DNA of 64,000 bases from Bradyrhizobium sp. AUGA SZCCT0158 (GTDB lineage: Bacteria > Pseudomonadota > Alphaproteobacteria > Rhizobiales > Xanthobacteraceae): the NCBI RefSeq assembly GCF_018130065.1, contig NZ_JAFCME010000007.1, positions 124,001 to 188,000 on the forward strand. Direction: 5' to 3'. This document shows, one piece after another, positions 34,275 to 41,400 of the stretch (positions are counted from its first letter, which is position 1; each line of letters starts with the position of its first letter). Under the pieces are notes generated by a model. That model was not told the DNA's origin. It was given only the letters and a program-made list of their open reading frames with translations, and did no database searches. A program made the translations under genes and the position numbers.

Positions 34275-34971
34275 CTAAAATCTCCGGTGCAAGCGCCTCC
34301 AATACCGCGGCTGAGTCCGTGACCCAGCCGAAGATTCCGCCCTGGGCCTTGATCATCTTGAGGCCCATCTCGTGAAATTCGGGAAAATAGGATGCGCAAC
34401 CATCGGCCAGCACCACGCAGCGATAACCGCGGTCGTTGGCCTCGCGCACGGTCGTGTTGACGCAGACTTCGGTGGTGACGCCGCATACCAGCAGATTCTC
34501 GATGCCATATTTTTCCAGCACATCGCCAAGCTCGGTGGCGTAGAACGCGCCCTTGCCCGGCTTGTCGATCACGATCTCGGAGTCGAGCGGATAGAGTTCG
34601 GAAATGATGTCGTGGCCGGCCTCGCCGCGAATGAGAATGCGCCCCATCGGTCCGGGATCGCCGATCCGCAAGGAGGGCGCGCCGCGTTCGACCTTGGCCG
34701 GCGGCGCGTCGGACAGGTCGGGCAGATGTCCCTCGCGGGTGTGGATGACCAGCATGCCGGTTTCGCGCGCCGCTGACAGCACCGAAGCGATCGGCTTCAC
34801 CGCGCGCGCCAGCTGCGACACGTCATTGCCCAGCGTCTCGCCGAAGCCGCCGGGTTCCATGAAGTCGCGCTGCATGTCGATGATGAGGAGCGCGGTGGCC
34901 GCCCACTCAAGCGCGATCGGCTCCGGCTCGGCGGCGACCTTGCCGATGGATGGCCTCTTTGAGTTCGTCAT
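34261..34971 (-). CDS. Isochorismatase-family cysteine hydrolase, biuret/triuret hydrolase-like
   Basis: Cysteine amidase of 236 residues with the complete triad of the family: Asp32 (IIDMQRDF), Lys137 (IDKPGKGAF) and Cys170 (GVTTEVCVNTT). Spacing and surrounding residues are close to the BiuH-like protein at 43448 (both have IHTREGH, GDPGP, RGEAG and the DKPGKG loop), so it is probably an amidase for a ureide such as triuret, biuret or a carbamoyl compound. It is divergent from the formamidase gene. The start at 34971 gives a natural N-terminus; no strong ribosome-binding site is visible. Confidence 0.85.
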   Translation of the reverse strand: MTNSKRPSIGKVAAEPEPIALEWAATALLIIDMQRDFMEPGGFGETLGNDVSQLARAVKPIASVLSAARETGMLVIHTREGHLPDLSDAPPAKVERGAPSLRIGDPGPMGRILIRGEAGHDIISELYPLDSEIVIDKPGKGAFYATELGDVLEKYGIENLLVCGVTTEVCVNTTVREANDRGYRCVVLADGCASYFPEFHEMGLKMIKAQGGIFGWVTDSAAVLEALAPEILANRP

Positions 34972-35026
34972 GATGCAAGCGCCCGACCGAGAGTAATTTT
35001 CGAAGAGATTAAGCAAGGCGCATGCC

Positions 35027-35036
35027 ATTGTACAAT
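35027..35036. promoter_or_regulatory. ATTGTACAAT palindrome upstream of the formamidase promoter
   Basis: Perfect 10-base palindrome about 23 bases upstream of the sigma-54 element, in the gap shared by the divergent cysteine hydrolase and formamidase genes. A second palindrome, CTTGCGCAAG, follows at 35038-35047. Either could be a regulator site. Confidence 0.3.
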
Positions 35037-35058
35037 TCTTGCGCAAGCCGGGAATGAG

Positions 35059-35075
35059 TTGGCACGCTTGTTGCA
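35059..35075 (+). promoter_or_regulatory. Sigma-54 (RpoN) promoter of formamidase
   Basis: TTGGCACGCTTGTTGCA. It agrees with the -24/-12 consensus (TGGCACG-N4-TTGCA), with GG at 35061-35062 and GC at 35073-35074 separated by exactly 10 bases. Predicted transcript start near 35086, about 58 bases before the ATG at 35144. Confidence 0.82.
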
Positions 35076-35143
35076 AAATATCGCGGTATCGCAACGTCGA
35101 CCGCTGGCGGTCTGGCGCAGCGCCACAAATTCGGGAGGAACAC

Positions 35144-36157
35144 ATGAACGGACTCGGAGGCCTCAACAAATCGCCGGAGGGCGTCGTGATCGGGCTGGTT
35201 CAGCTGCAATTGCCTGTTGTCGTGACCAAGGCGGACCTCGCGCGGCAGACCGAGCGCATCGTCACCATGGTCGGCAAGGCGCGGCGCAATCTCGGCACCA
35301 TGGATCTCGTCGTATTTCCGGAATATTCGCTGCATGGCCTGTCGATGGACACCAACCCGGAGATCATGTGCCGGCTCGACGGCCCTGAGGTCGCCGCCTT
35401 CAAGCAGGCCTGCATCGACCACAAGATCTGGGGCTGCTTCTCCATCATGGAGTTCAACCCGAACGGCAATCCCTACAATTCCGGCCTGATCATCGATAAC
35501 AACGGCGAGATCAAGCTCTATTACCGGAAATTCCATCCGTGGATTCCGGTCGAGCCGTGGGAGCCCGGCGATATCGGCATTCCCGTGATCGAGGGACCGA
35601 AAGGCGCCAAGCTCGCGCTGATCATCTGCCATGACGGCATGTTCCCGGAGATGGCGCGCGAATGCGCCTACAAGGGCGCCGAGATTATGATCCGCACGGC
35701 CGGCTACACCGCGCCGATCCGCGAAAGCTGGCGTTTTACAAATCAAGCGAACGCGTTCCAGAATTTGATGGTGACCGCGAATGTCTGCATGTGCGGCTCC
35801 GACGGTTCGTTCGATTCCATGGGCGAAGGCATGATCGTGAATTTCGATGGTAGCATCATCGCCCACGGCACCACCGGCCGCGCCGACGAAATCATCACCG
35901 CCGAAGTCCGCCCTGACCTGGTGCGTGAGGCGCGGATCCACTGGGGCGTCGAGAACAACATCTACCAGCTCTGGCACCGCGGCTACGTCGCGGTGAAAGG
36001 CGGCGCGATGGATTGCCCGTATACGTTCATGCAGGACATGGTGGCGGGCACGTTCCGGCTGCCGTGGGAGGATCAGGTCAAGGTGACGGACGGAACGTCG
36101 TGCGGTTTTCCGGCGCCGACACGGATGTTCGGGAAAACGGCGAAGGCGGCGGAGTAG
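35144..36157 (+). CDS. amiF: Formamidase AmiF
   Basis: Nitrilase-superfamily amidase of 337 residues hydrolysing formamide to formate and ammonia. The triad is in place: Glu60 (VVFPEYS), Lys129 (YYRKFHPW) and Cys162 (ICHDGM). Full-length similarity to the AmiF pattern is clear: CFSIME.NP.GNPYN near 98, IPVEPWEPGD near 134, SWR.TNQANAFQNL, WGVENNIYQLWHRGYVA and FRLPWEDQVK. The ATG at 35144 has GGGAGGA upstream. A sigma-54 promoter directly upstream indicates nitrogen control. Divergent from a ureide-type cysteine hydrolase. Confidence 0.92.
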   Translation: MNGLGGLNKSPEGVVIGLVQLQLPVVVTKADLARQTERIVTMVGKARRNLGTMDLVVFPEYSLHGLSMDTNPEIMCRLDGPEVAAFKQACIDHKIWGCFSIMEFNPNGNPYNSGLIIDNNGEIKLYYRKFHPWIPVEPWEPGDIGIPVIEGPKGAKLALIICHDGMFPEMARECAYKGAEIMIRTAGYTAPIRESWRFTNQANAFQNLMVTANVCMCGSDGSFDSMGEGMIVNFDGSIIAHGTTGRADEIITAEVRPDLVREARIHWGVENNIYQLWHRGYVAVKGGAMDCPYTFMQDMVAGTFRLPWEDQVKVTDGTSCGFPAPTRMFGKTAKAAE

Positions 36158-36180
36158 CGCGTCGCGCCAATCTTTCCGGT

Positions 36181-36280
36181 TGTCATCCCCGCGCATGCGG
36201 GGATCCAGTACGCCGCGGCCTCTCGGTTCTGGCATTGGCGTCTCTGGGATACTGGGTCCCCGCCTTCGCGGGGACGACAA
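36181..36280. repeat. Palindromic repeat pair, type C copy 2
   Basis: Unit 1 (36181-36210) has CCCCGCGCATGCGGGG followed by ATCCAGTA; unit 2 (36250-36280) has TACTGGGT and CCCCGCCTTCGCGGGG. The units are inverted relative to each other, as at 15301-15419, so the whole can form one long hairpin or two short ones. Confidence 0.75.
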
Positions 36281-36339
36281 TTGTGGGTGTGACACACACT
36301 TCGACATTCTCGCGACGCATTGCGCCCGAGGTTTGCCAA

Positions 36340-36830
36340 AAACTTCCCGCCCTCTCATCAAGAGGGCGCAGGGAAGACCGGGTGCGCGCTGCACCCGCGG
36401 TCTCGTGTGCGGTTAGCACTGAAAAAGTTGCACACGAGCATACAGGGCAGCGGAGAACACCCGGCCTTCCCTGCGCAATGGCTTTACGGCTTATGCCGTG
36501 CTCTCCCCGGAGACGAGTTCTTAGTTGACTCCGTCGCTGCCGTTCCCGCTTGCGCTTCTCCGACAGCTTGACGCCTGCAACGGGCGCCAGGACCACACGG
36601 TTTTGCCGTACGCTTGAGTCCACGCCGTCGTCTCAGCGCAAACCAGCGTCCACCGCAACCCGCCCAACGTCCGTGACGACGGCCGACGCCCTTCTGAGTA
36701 GGACGGGATGGCGATAGATGCGCACTGATTTGGGTCGGCCGACAACAGAAATATTTTTGATTTACGGAAATTTTCTACTTGACACGATTTCTGAAACTCC
36801 GAACTGATTTGCCCGTCGGGTTGATTTGTC
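36340..36830. repeat. Long complex intergenic repeat of Bradyrhizobium type
   Basis: Contains AGGGAAGACCGGGTGC, a CACACGAG/CTCGTGTG complementary pair (about 36402 and 36430), GGCCTTCCCTGCGC, GACGCCTGC.ACGGGCGCCAGGACC and an AT-rich end with CCCGTCGGGTTGATTTG. From memory, blocks of this kind recur in intergenic regions across Bradyrhizobium and relatives and often give spurious small annotated proteins. AGGGAAGACCGGG and the CCCGGCCTTCCCT block are near-complementary, so strong RNA structure is likely. Boundaries are approximate. Confidence 0.6.
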
Positions 36831-36839
36831 GCACCTAAC

Positions 36840-36952
36840 CGTCATTGCGAGCCAACGGGTCGCGCGAATGCGCGCCCGATGACAGGCTCCGCGAAGCAAT
36901 CCATGGCACGGCTTGGAGCAACATGGATTGCTTCGCTCCGCTCGCAATGACG
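36840..36952. repeat. Intergenic palindromic repeat, type A copy 3
   Basis: CGTCATTGCGAG and GCGAAGCAATCCAT at one end, ATGGATTGCTTCGC and CGCAATGACG at the other, with a variable centre. Same element as at 8231 and 12027. Confidence 0.8.
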
Positions 36953-36960
36953 AGGAGGTC

Positions 36961-37035
36961 CGTAGGGTGGGTAGAGCGCAGCGAAACCCACCATCCGCTG
37001 GCGATGGGTTTCGCTGCGCTCTACCCATCCTACGG
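36961..37035. repeat. Intergenic palindromic repeat, type B copy 1
   Basis: Near-perfect hairpin: CGTAGGGTGGGTAGAGCG and CGAAACCCACC pair with GATGGGTTTCG and CGCTCTACCCATCCTACG. It abuts the stop of the gene at 37037 and can act as its transcript end. The second copy is at 38522. Confidence 0.8.
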
Positions 37036-37036
37036 T

Positions 37037-38404
37037 CTACAGGCTCCCCAGCAGCGACGTCCCGAATGCCCGCCGCCAGACCGTCAGGAAGCGCGGAAAC
37101 CAGGAGTGCGCGACGGCGCTCTGATAGGCCCAGGTGCGATATTTGAGGCCTTTTTCGGAAATCAGTTCCTGATATCCGCCGTGGGTTTCGGTCACGGTAC
37201 GGATATCGCGCAAGATAGCGCAGGCATGGGCCCGATAGGTCTCGGTGCCGGAGCATTCATCGTAGTCCAGCATGCGATCGGCGAATTCGACGTTGAACGT
37301 CGGCCAGGACGAACGGCCCTGATAGGCCGGCGCCGCGATCTTGTGAATGAGCTTGTTCAGCGGATTATCCGCCGACACCAGGAAGTGCGATGTATCCGGG
37401 ACCCGAAACCGCGGCTCGGCAAGGATGAAGTCGGTCGTGGCCGCGAACAGCGCGCGTTCTTCCGCGTCGTTCAAATCCCAAAAGCCCTGATGCACGTTCA
37501 CGAAATCGAGCGCGATGGAATAGACCGGCGCCTGCTGCCGGGAGTCCAGGGAATGGCTGATATAGCCGTGCCTGCCGAACAGCAGCAGCAGCTCCTGCTT
37601 GTACTGTGAAAGCGCGCGTCCAAGCAGCTGCTCCAGCTCAGTCCGCTCGATGACACCAAGCTTGATACCGCGCAGGAACGTCGCGTAGACGCAGGCATTG
37701 GTGACGAACCGCCGGCGTTCGGCACGGGTATCGGTCGCCGCAGAACGGGGCGCGCTGACGTCGCACAAAAGCGCCGAAAGCCCGTTGTCATCGAACCGTT
37801 GCAACGCCCTGGCGAGCTCAACTATCTCCCGCTTCAGGTTCTCGCGATATTCGGACAGCAACAGGCGGCCGGCATGCGCACCTTGCGACATCGCCAAATA
37901 CGAAGCCGACCTTTGCTCGGCGGAGAGCAGTTGCTCAAGGCCTGCGAGGATGCCCAGCAGCGTGTCCGACGGCCTCGAAAAATAGTTGATGCCGATGTAG
38001 CGGTTGCGCCCCGCAGGCACGATCGTCGTGGTGACGACGCCGGCGCGAACGGCTTCAAGCATCAGGCGGACGCTTTTCTCCAGCAGCCGAACCCTGCGCA
38101 CGGCATCCTGCGCATCCATGATGGTCTCGGGATCGAGGACATCAGGATAGAACCAGGCAAAGTCGCGCGGATAATAGGCGGAGGCGTGCGGCGCCCCGGT
38201 AACGAGAAAGGCTTCCTTCTCGGCAAACGCCGCATTCATCGAATGCCGGTACAGCTCCTCGATGCCTGCCGACAAATGATATCTTCGCAGGAAACGATCA
38301 CCGAGAAAATTGACGGCCTGAATGCCGTTGGCGACAAGGCTGGACAACATGCCCTGATGAAAGCGGTATTCGCGATGCGATGAAAATGTGATCTGGCTGT
38401 TCAT
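37037..38404 (-). CDS. Uncharacterised protein, possibly six-hairpin glycosidase-like
   Basis: Protein of 455 residues with no signal peptide and no clear membrane segment, rich in alpha-helix. ASAYYPRDFAWFYPDVLDPET near residue 75, VYSIALDFVNVHQGFWDL near 303 and the C-terminal YQELISEKGLKYRTWAYQS followed by HSWFPRFLTVW resemble the aromatic-acidic patterns of alpha/alpha-barrel glycosidases such as debranching enzymes, but I cannot name a family with confidence. The ATG at 38404 is used; the only earlier codon is a TTG at 38422. Flanked by type B repeats on both sides, so probably transcribed alone. Confidence 0.7.
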   Translation of the reverse strand: MNSQITFSSHREYRFHQGMLSSLVANGIQAVNFLGDRFLRRYHLSAGIEELYRHSMNAAFAEKEAFLVTGAPHASAYYPRDFAWFYPDVLDPETIMDAQDAVRRVRLLEKSVRLMLEAVRAGVVTTTIVPAGRNRYIGINYFSRPSDTLLGILAGLEQLLSAEQRSASYLAMSQGAHAGRLLLSEYRENLKREIVELARALQRFDDNGLSALLCDVSAPRSAATDTRAERRRFVTNACVYATFLRGIKLGVIERTELEQLLGRALSQYKQELLLLFGRHGYISHSLDSRQQAPVYSIALDFVNVHQGFWDLNDAEERALFAATTDFILAEPRFRVPDTSHFLVSADNPLNKLIHKIAAPAYQGRSSWPTFNVEFADRMLDYDECSGTETYRAHACAILRDIRTVTETHGGYQELISEKGLKYRTWAYQSAVAHSWFPRFLTVWRRAFGTSLLGSL

Positions 38405-38521
38405 AGGCAAGGATGAGAGCAATGTCCGGCGTGTCTGGTATCACGCGTTGGTACTCCAGACATCATTGATTCGTCTCTCCGCAACAGCGTGGGGAAAGAT
38501 GTCATCGAATTGTCATGTAGG

Positions 38522-38606
38522 CGTAGGATGGGTTGAGCTCTTCGCGAAACCCATCGATGAAAGCGACGGAGCTGATGGGTTTCGCAAGGGCTCAACCCAT
38601 CCTACG
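38522..38606. repeat. Intergenic palindromic repeat, type B copy 2
   Basis: CGTAGGATGGGTTGAGC and CGCGAAACCCATC pair with GATGGGTTTCGC and GCTCAACCCATCCTACG, as in the copy at 36961. It begins 3 bases downstream of the AllC-type gene stop (38610) and probably forms its transcript 3' end. A fragment (GTAGGATGGGTAG) also occurs at 15270. Confidence 0.8.
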
Positions 38607-38609
38607 AAC

Positions 38610-39878
38610 CTACGTGTTCGGCCTGAAATTCTCCACCAGCCGCAACAATACCCGCGCTCCGGCATCGGCATCCGCAAGCTCGACATGCTCCGCCGGATTG
38701 TGGCTGATGCCGCCGCGGCAGCGGACGAAGAGCATGGCGACGTCTGATATATCGATCATCGCCATGCCGTCATGCCCTGCCCCGCTCGGCAGGTCGAACA
38801 CACCAAAACCTTCGGCGGCGACGGCGTCCGCGACCTGCGCCTTCAGCCACGGCGCGCAGGGCACGGTGCGGTTTTCGTGGGTGACGTCGAGCTGCAGGAC
38901 GAGATTGCGGCGTTTGGCGATGGCTTCGATGCGCCGCACGATGTCGGCGACCGCCATCTTGCGGTGCGGATCTGATGGTGCGCGGATGTCGAGTGTGAAC
39001 GACACCAGGCCGGGGATCACGTTGGTGGCGCCGGGCATCGCGTCGATATAGCCGACGGTGCCGACGAGGCCGGCCGCATCGGTCTTGCAGAACTCCTCCA
39101 CCATGCAGATGCATTCGGCGGCGCCCGCCAGCGCGTCGCGCCGGAACGCCATCGGCACCGTGCCGGCATGACCCGCCATGCCGGTCAGTTTTGCCGCCAG
39201 CCGCGTCGCGCCCGCGATCGCGGTGACGACGCCGACCGGCAGATTGTTCTCTTCCAGCACCGGGCCCTGCTCGATGTGCAGCTCGACATAGGCGTGGAGT
39301 TCGCGGCGGGTGCGCGCGGCCGCGCCGATGTGCTCGGGGTCGAGGCCGAATGTGACCATCGCATCGCGCATCGAAATCCCGGCATGGTCGCGTGAATTGA
39401 GCGCGCTCTCGACAAAGGTGCCCGCGACCGCGCGGCTGCCGAGCAGCGTGGACGCAAACCGCACGCCCTCCTCGTCCGCAAATCCGACGACTTCGACCGC
39501 GAACGGCAGCCGCCGCCCGCGCCGGTTCAGATCGGCGACGCAGGAGATTGCCGTGATCAAGCCGAGCGGGCCGTCCCATTTGCCGGCGTCGCGTACGGTG
39601 TCGTAATGCGAGCCTAGCATCAGGCACGGCAGGCCCGGCCGGTCGCCTTCATAGCGGCCGCAGACATTCCCGATGGCGTCGAGATGCGCGGTCATGCCGG
39701 CCTCGCGCATCCAGGAAAGAATGAGATCGGCAGCGGCGCGATGCTCGGGCGAAAGGAAGATTCGCGCCAGATGCTCCGGCGTCTCGGAGATCGCCGCGAG
39801 CTGGTTGATCCGGCTGACGATCTCATCGCCGAGCGTCGCCCGGCTCGATCCGCTGCTGGCCATTTCTGTCTTGCTCAT
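38610..39878 (-). CDS. Zn-dependent hydrolase, allantoate amidohydrolase/N-carbamoyl-amino acid hydrolase (AllC/HyuC) family
   Basis: M20-type amidohydrolase of 422 residues acting on ureido groups. Zinc ligands are His91 (GSHYDTV), Asp102 (KWDGPLG), Glu136/137 (FADEEGVRF), His201 (ELHIEQGP) and the final His in RGGISHNPAEH. The dimerisation domain lies at about residues 215-330. The family hydrolyses allantoate, ureidoglycine or N-carbamoyl-L-amino acids to free ammonia. The ATG at 39878 has AGGAAAA upstream. It is divergent from the BMP importer/biuH operon and near PuuE allantoinase, so allantoate is a reasonable substrate; N-carbamoyl amino acids from the HyuAB region are an alternative. 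Confidence 0.88.
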   Translation of the reverse strand: MSKTEMASSGSSRATLGDEIVSRINQLAAISETPEHLARIFLSPEHRAAADLILSWMREAGMTAHLDAIGNVCGRYEGDRPGLPCLMLGSHYDTVRDAGKWDGPLGLITAISCVADLNRRGRRLPFAVEVVGFADEEGVRFASTLLGSRAVAGTFVESALNSRDHAGISMRDAMVTFGLDPEHIGAAARTRRELHAYVELHIEQGPVLEENNLPVGVVTAIAGATRLAAKLTGMAGHAGTVPMAFRRDALAGAAECICMVEEFCKTDAAGLVGTVGYIDAMPGATNVIPGLVSFTLDIRAPSDPHRKMAVADIVRRIEAIAKRRNLVLQLDVTHENRTVPCAPWLKAQVADAVAAEGFGVFDLPSGAGHDGMAMIDISDVAMLFVRCRGGISHNPAEHVELADADAGARVLLRLVENFRPNT

Positions 39879-40065
39879 GCTTTTCCTGTACGGCGCCGCA
39901 GCGCCGGCCGATCGATAGGTTCAATGCCGGCGGTTTCGACCCACGCTGCCGCGGACCCCTGACTGGTAGCAGGCTCAATTCACCTGACCAGCCGGCCTCG
40001 CAAGAAATCCGCCGCCAATTTGGCCCGCCGACGGTTCTGCAGGATCTAACAACTGCTTAACGACC

Positions 40066-40075
40066 TTGCATACAA
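40066..40075. promoter_or_regulatory. TTGCATACAA near-palindrome upstream of the BMP operon
   Basis: Resembles the TTGCATGCAA-type sites near the GntR gene at 11255 and lies about 130 bases upstream of the sigma-54 promoter. Could be a second control site; no direct proof. Confidence 0.25.
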
Positions 40076-40196
40076 TCGTGGAATGCCGCCTAAAAATTAG
40101 TCAATTCTGCCGCACACAATTTTCCCCGAGCAGGCAAGCCAACGGGATACCTCAATGTACTCATTGGCTTACTGATGGCTGCCCGCCACTCGCGCT

Positions 40197-40213
40197 CTGG
40201 CATGAAGATTGCG
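40197..40213 (+). promoter_or_regulatory. Sigma-54 (RpoN) promoter of the BMP importer/biuH operon
   Basis: CTGGCATGAAGATTGCG, with GG at 40199-40200 and GC at 40211-40212 separated by 10 bases. Only C-to-T in GGCAC and the last base differ from the consensus. Predicted start near 40223, giving a leader of about 68 bases before the ATG at 40291. Confidence 0.75.
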
Positions 40214-40290
40214 ACATCCCTCCCCGAGCCCGCCGCACCGGCGCGGCCCACGAAATAGGGGGCGGTCCAGCCGCCAGAGGGAGCAGGCAC

Positions 40291-41400
40291 ATGGAATTTG
40301 GCAGGATTTCACGACGGCATCTGTTGCAGGGCGGTGCGGCGCTGACACTCGGCACCGCTTTCGGCGCGGGCGCCGCGCGCGCGGCCGGCACCACCATCGG
40401 CTTCGTCTATGTCGGGTCGCGCGACGACTACGGTTACAATCAGGCGCACGCGCAGGGCGCCGCGGCGCTGAAGAAGATGCCCGGCCTCAAGGTGATCGAG
40501 GAAGAAAAGGTGCCTGAGACCGATGCGGTCGAAAAGACCATCGAGTCCATGATCAACCTCGACGGCGCGTCCCTGCTGTTTCCGACCTCGTTCGGCTACT
40601 ACAACCCGCACGTCATCAAGATGGCGAAGAAATTTCCAAAACTGCGCTTCGAGCATTGCGGCGGCCTGTGGAGCGAGAAAGACCCGACCAATGCCGGCAG
40701 CTATTTCGGCTATATCGACGAGGCGCAGTACATTTCCGGCATCGTCGCCGGCTACTCGACCAAGAGCGGCAAGCTCGGGTTCGTCGCGGCGAAACCGATC
40801 CCGCAGGTGCTGCGCAACATCAACGCCTTCACGCTCGGCGCCAAGCTTGCCAACCCGAAGGCAACCACGCAGGTGATCTTCACCGGTGACTGGTCGATGC
40901 CGGTCAAGGAAGCCGAGGCCACCAACAGCCTGATCGACCAGGGCGTCGACGTCCTCACCTGTCACGTCGACGGTCCCAAGACCATGGTCGAGAACGCCGC
41001 GCGCCGCGGTGCGATGGTGTGCGGCTATCACGTCAACCAGTCGCCGCTGGCGCCGAAGGCGTATCTCACCGGCGCGGAGTGGAACTGGGAAGCGCTCTAC
41101 CCGAAATTCGTCAAGATGATCGCGGCCGGCGAATCCATTCCGAACTTCTATCGCGGCGGCCTCAAGGAAGAGATCGTCAAATGCTCGCCCTATGGCGAGG
41201 CGGTCTCGGCCGAGGCGCGCAAGCACGCCGACGACATCAAGGCCAAGCTGGTCGCCGGCACCTACACCATCTTCAAGGGCCCGATCATGGACAACAAGGG
41301 CAACGCGGTCATTACCGCAGGCACCGATCGGGGCCAGACCGATCCCGAGCTCGAGAAGATGAACTATCTGGTGGAAGGCGTGCTCGGAGCGACTTCGTGA
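40291..41400 (+). CDS. BMP-family ABC transporter substrate-binding protein, Tat-exported
   Basis: Periplasmic binding protein of 369 residues of the BmpA/PnrA-like group. The N-terminus has ISRRHLLQGG, a twin-arginine motif, then an Ala-rich segment cut near residue 30. The mature start TTIGFVYVGSRDDYGYNQAHAQGA is the family's ligand-binding opening. The family binds purine nucleosides and related compounds. The start at 40291 has GGGAG upstream; an in-frame ATG at 40066 would run across the sigma-54 promoter and is rejected. The stop overlaps the GTG of the permease. In this context the ligand may be a ureide or purine-derived nitrogen compound (inference). Confidence 0.9.
   Translation: MEFGRISRRHLLQGGAALTLGTAFGAGAARAAGTTIGFVYVGSRDDYGYNQAHAQGAAALKKMPGLKVIEEEKVPETDAVEKTIESMINLDGASLLFPTSFGYYNPHVIKMAKKFPKLRFEHCGGLWSEKDPTNAGSYFGYIDEAQYISGIVAGYSTKSGKLGFVAAKPIPQVLRNINAFTLGAKLANPKATTQVIFTGDWSMPVKEAEATNSLIDQGVDVLTCHVDGPKTMVENAARRGAMVCGYHVNQSPLAPKAYLTGAEWNWEALYPKFVKMIAAGESIPNFYRGGLKEEIVKCSPYGEAVSAEARKHADDIKAKLVAGTYTIFKGPIMDNKGNAVITAGTDRGQTDPELEKMNYLVEGVLGATS

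Larger units (their letters stand above)
36158..37036. other. 879-base gene-free, repeat-packed region
   Basis: No believable gene. From left to right it holds a type C palindromic pair, a long complex repeat (about 36340-36830), a type A palindrome and a type B palindrome, ending at the stop of the orphan gene at 37037. Open frames here translate repeat sequence only. Confidence 0.8.
39879..40290. other. 412-base regulatory gap between divergent AllC-type gene and BMP operon
   Basis: Contains the sigma-54 promoter at 40197-40213 and, upstream of it, TTGCATACAA at 40066-40075, a near-palindrome of the GntR-operator type. The region is AT-richer than its surroundings (about 40060-40125), as expected for an activator/IHF zone. 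No gene seen. Confidence 0.6.

Noticed and set aside
36183..36623. Small open frames in the 36.2-36.7 kb repeats
   Set aside because: They translate palindromic repeat DNA; no ribosome-binding sites and no independent coding signal.
36158..38606. Possible CRISPR array from clustered repeats
   Set aside because: The repeats are different families of long palindromes, not short identical direct repeats with regular spacers.
39879..40290. N-terminal extension of the BMP binding protein to 40066
   Set aside because: It would cover the sigma-54 promoter and place the Tat signal about 75 residues inside the protein.
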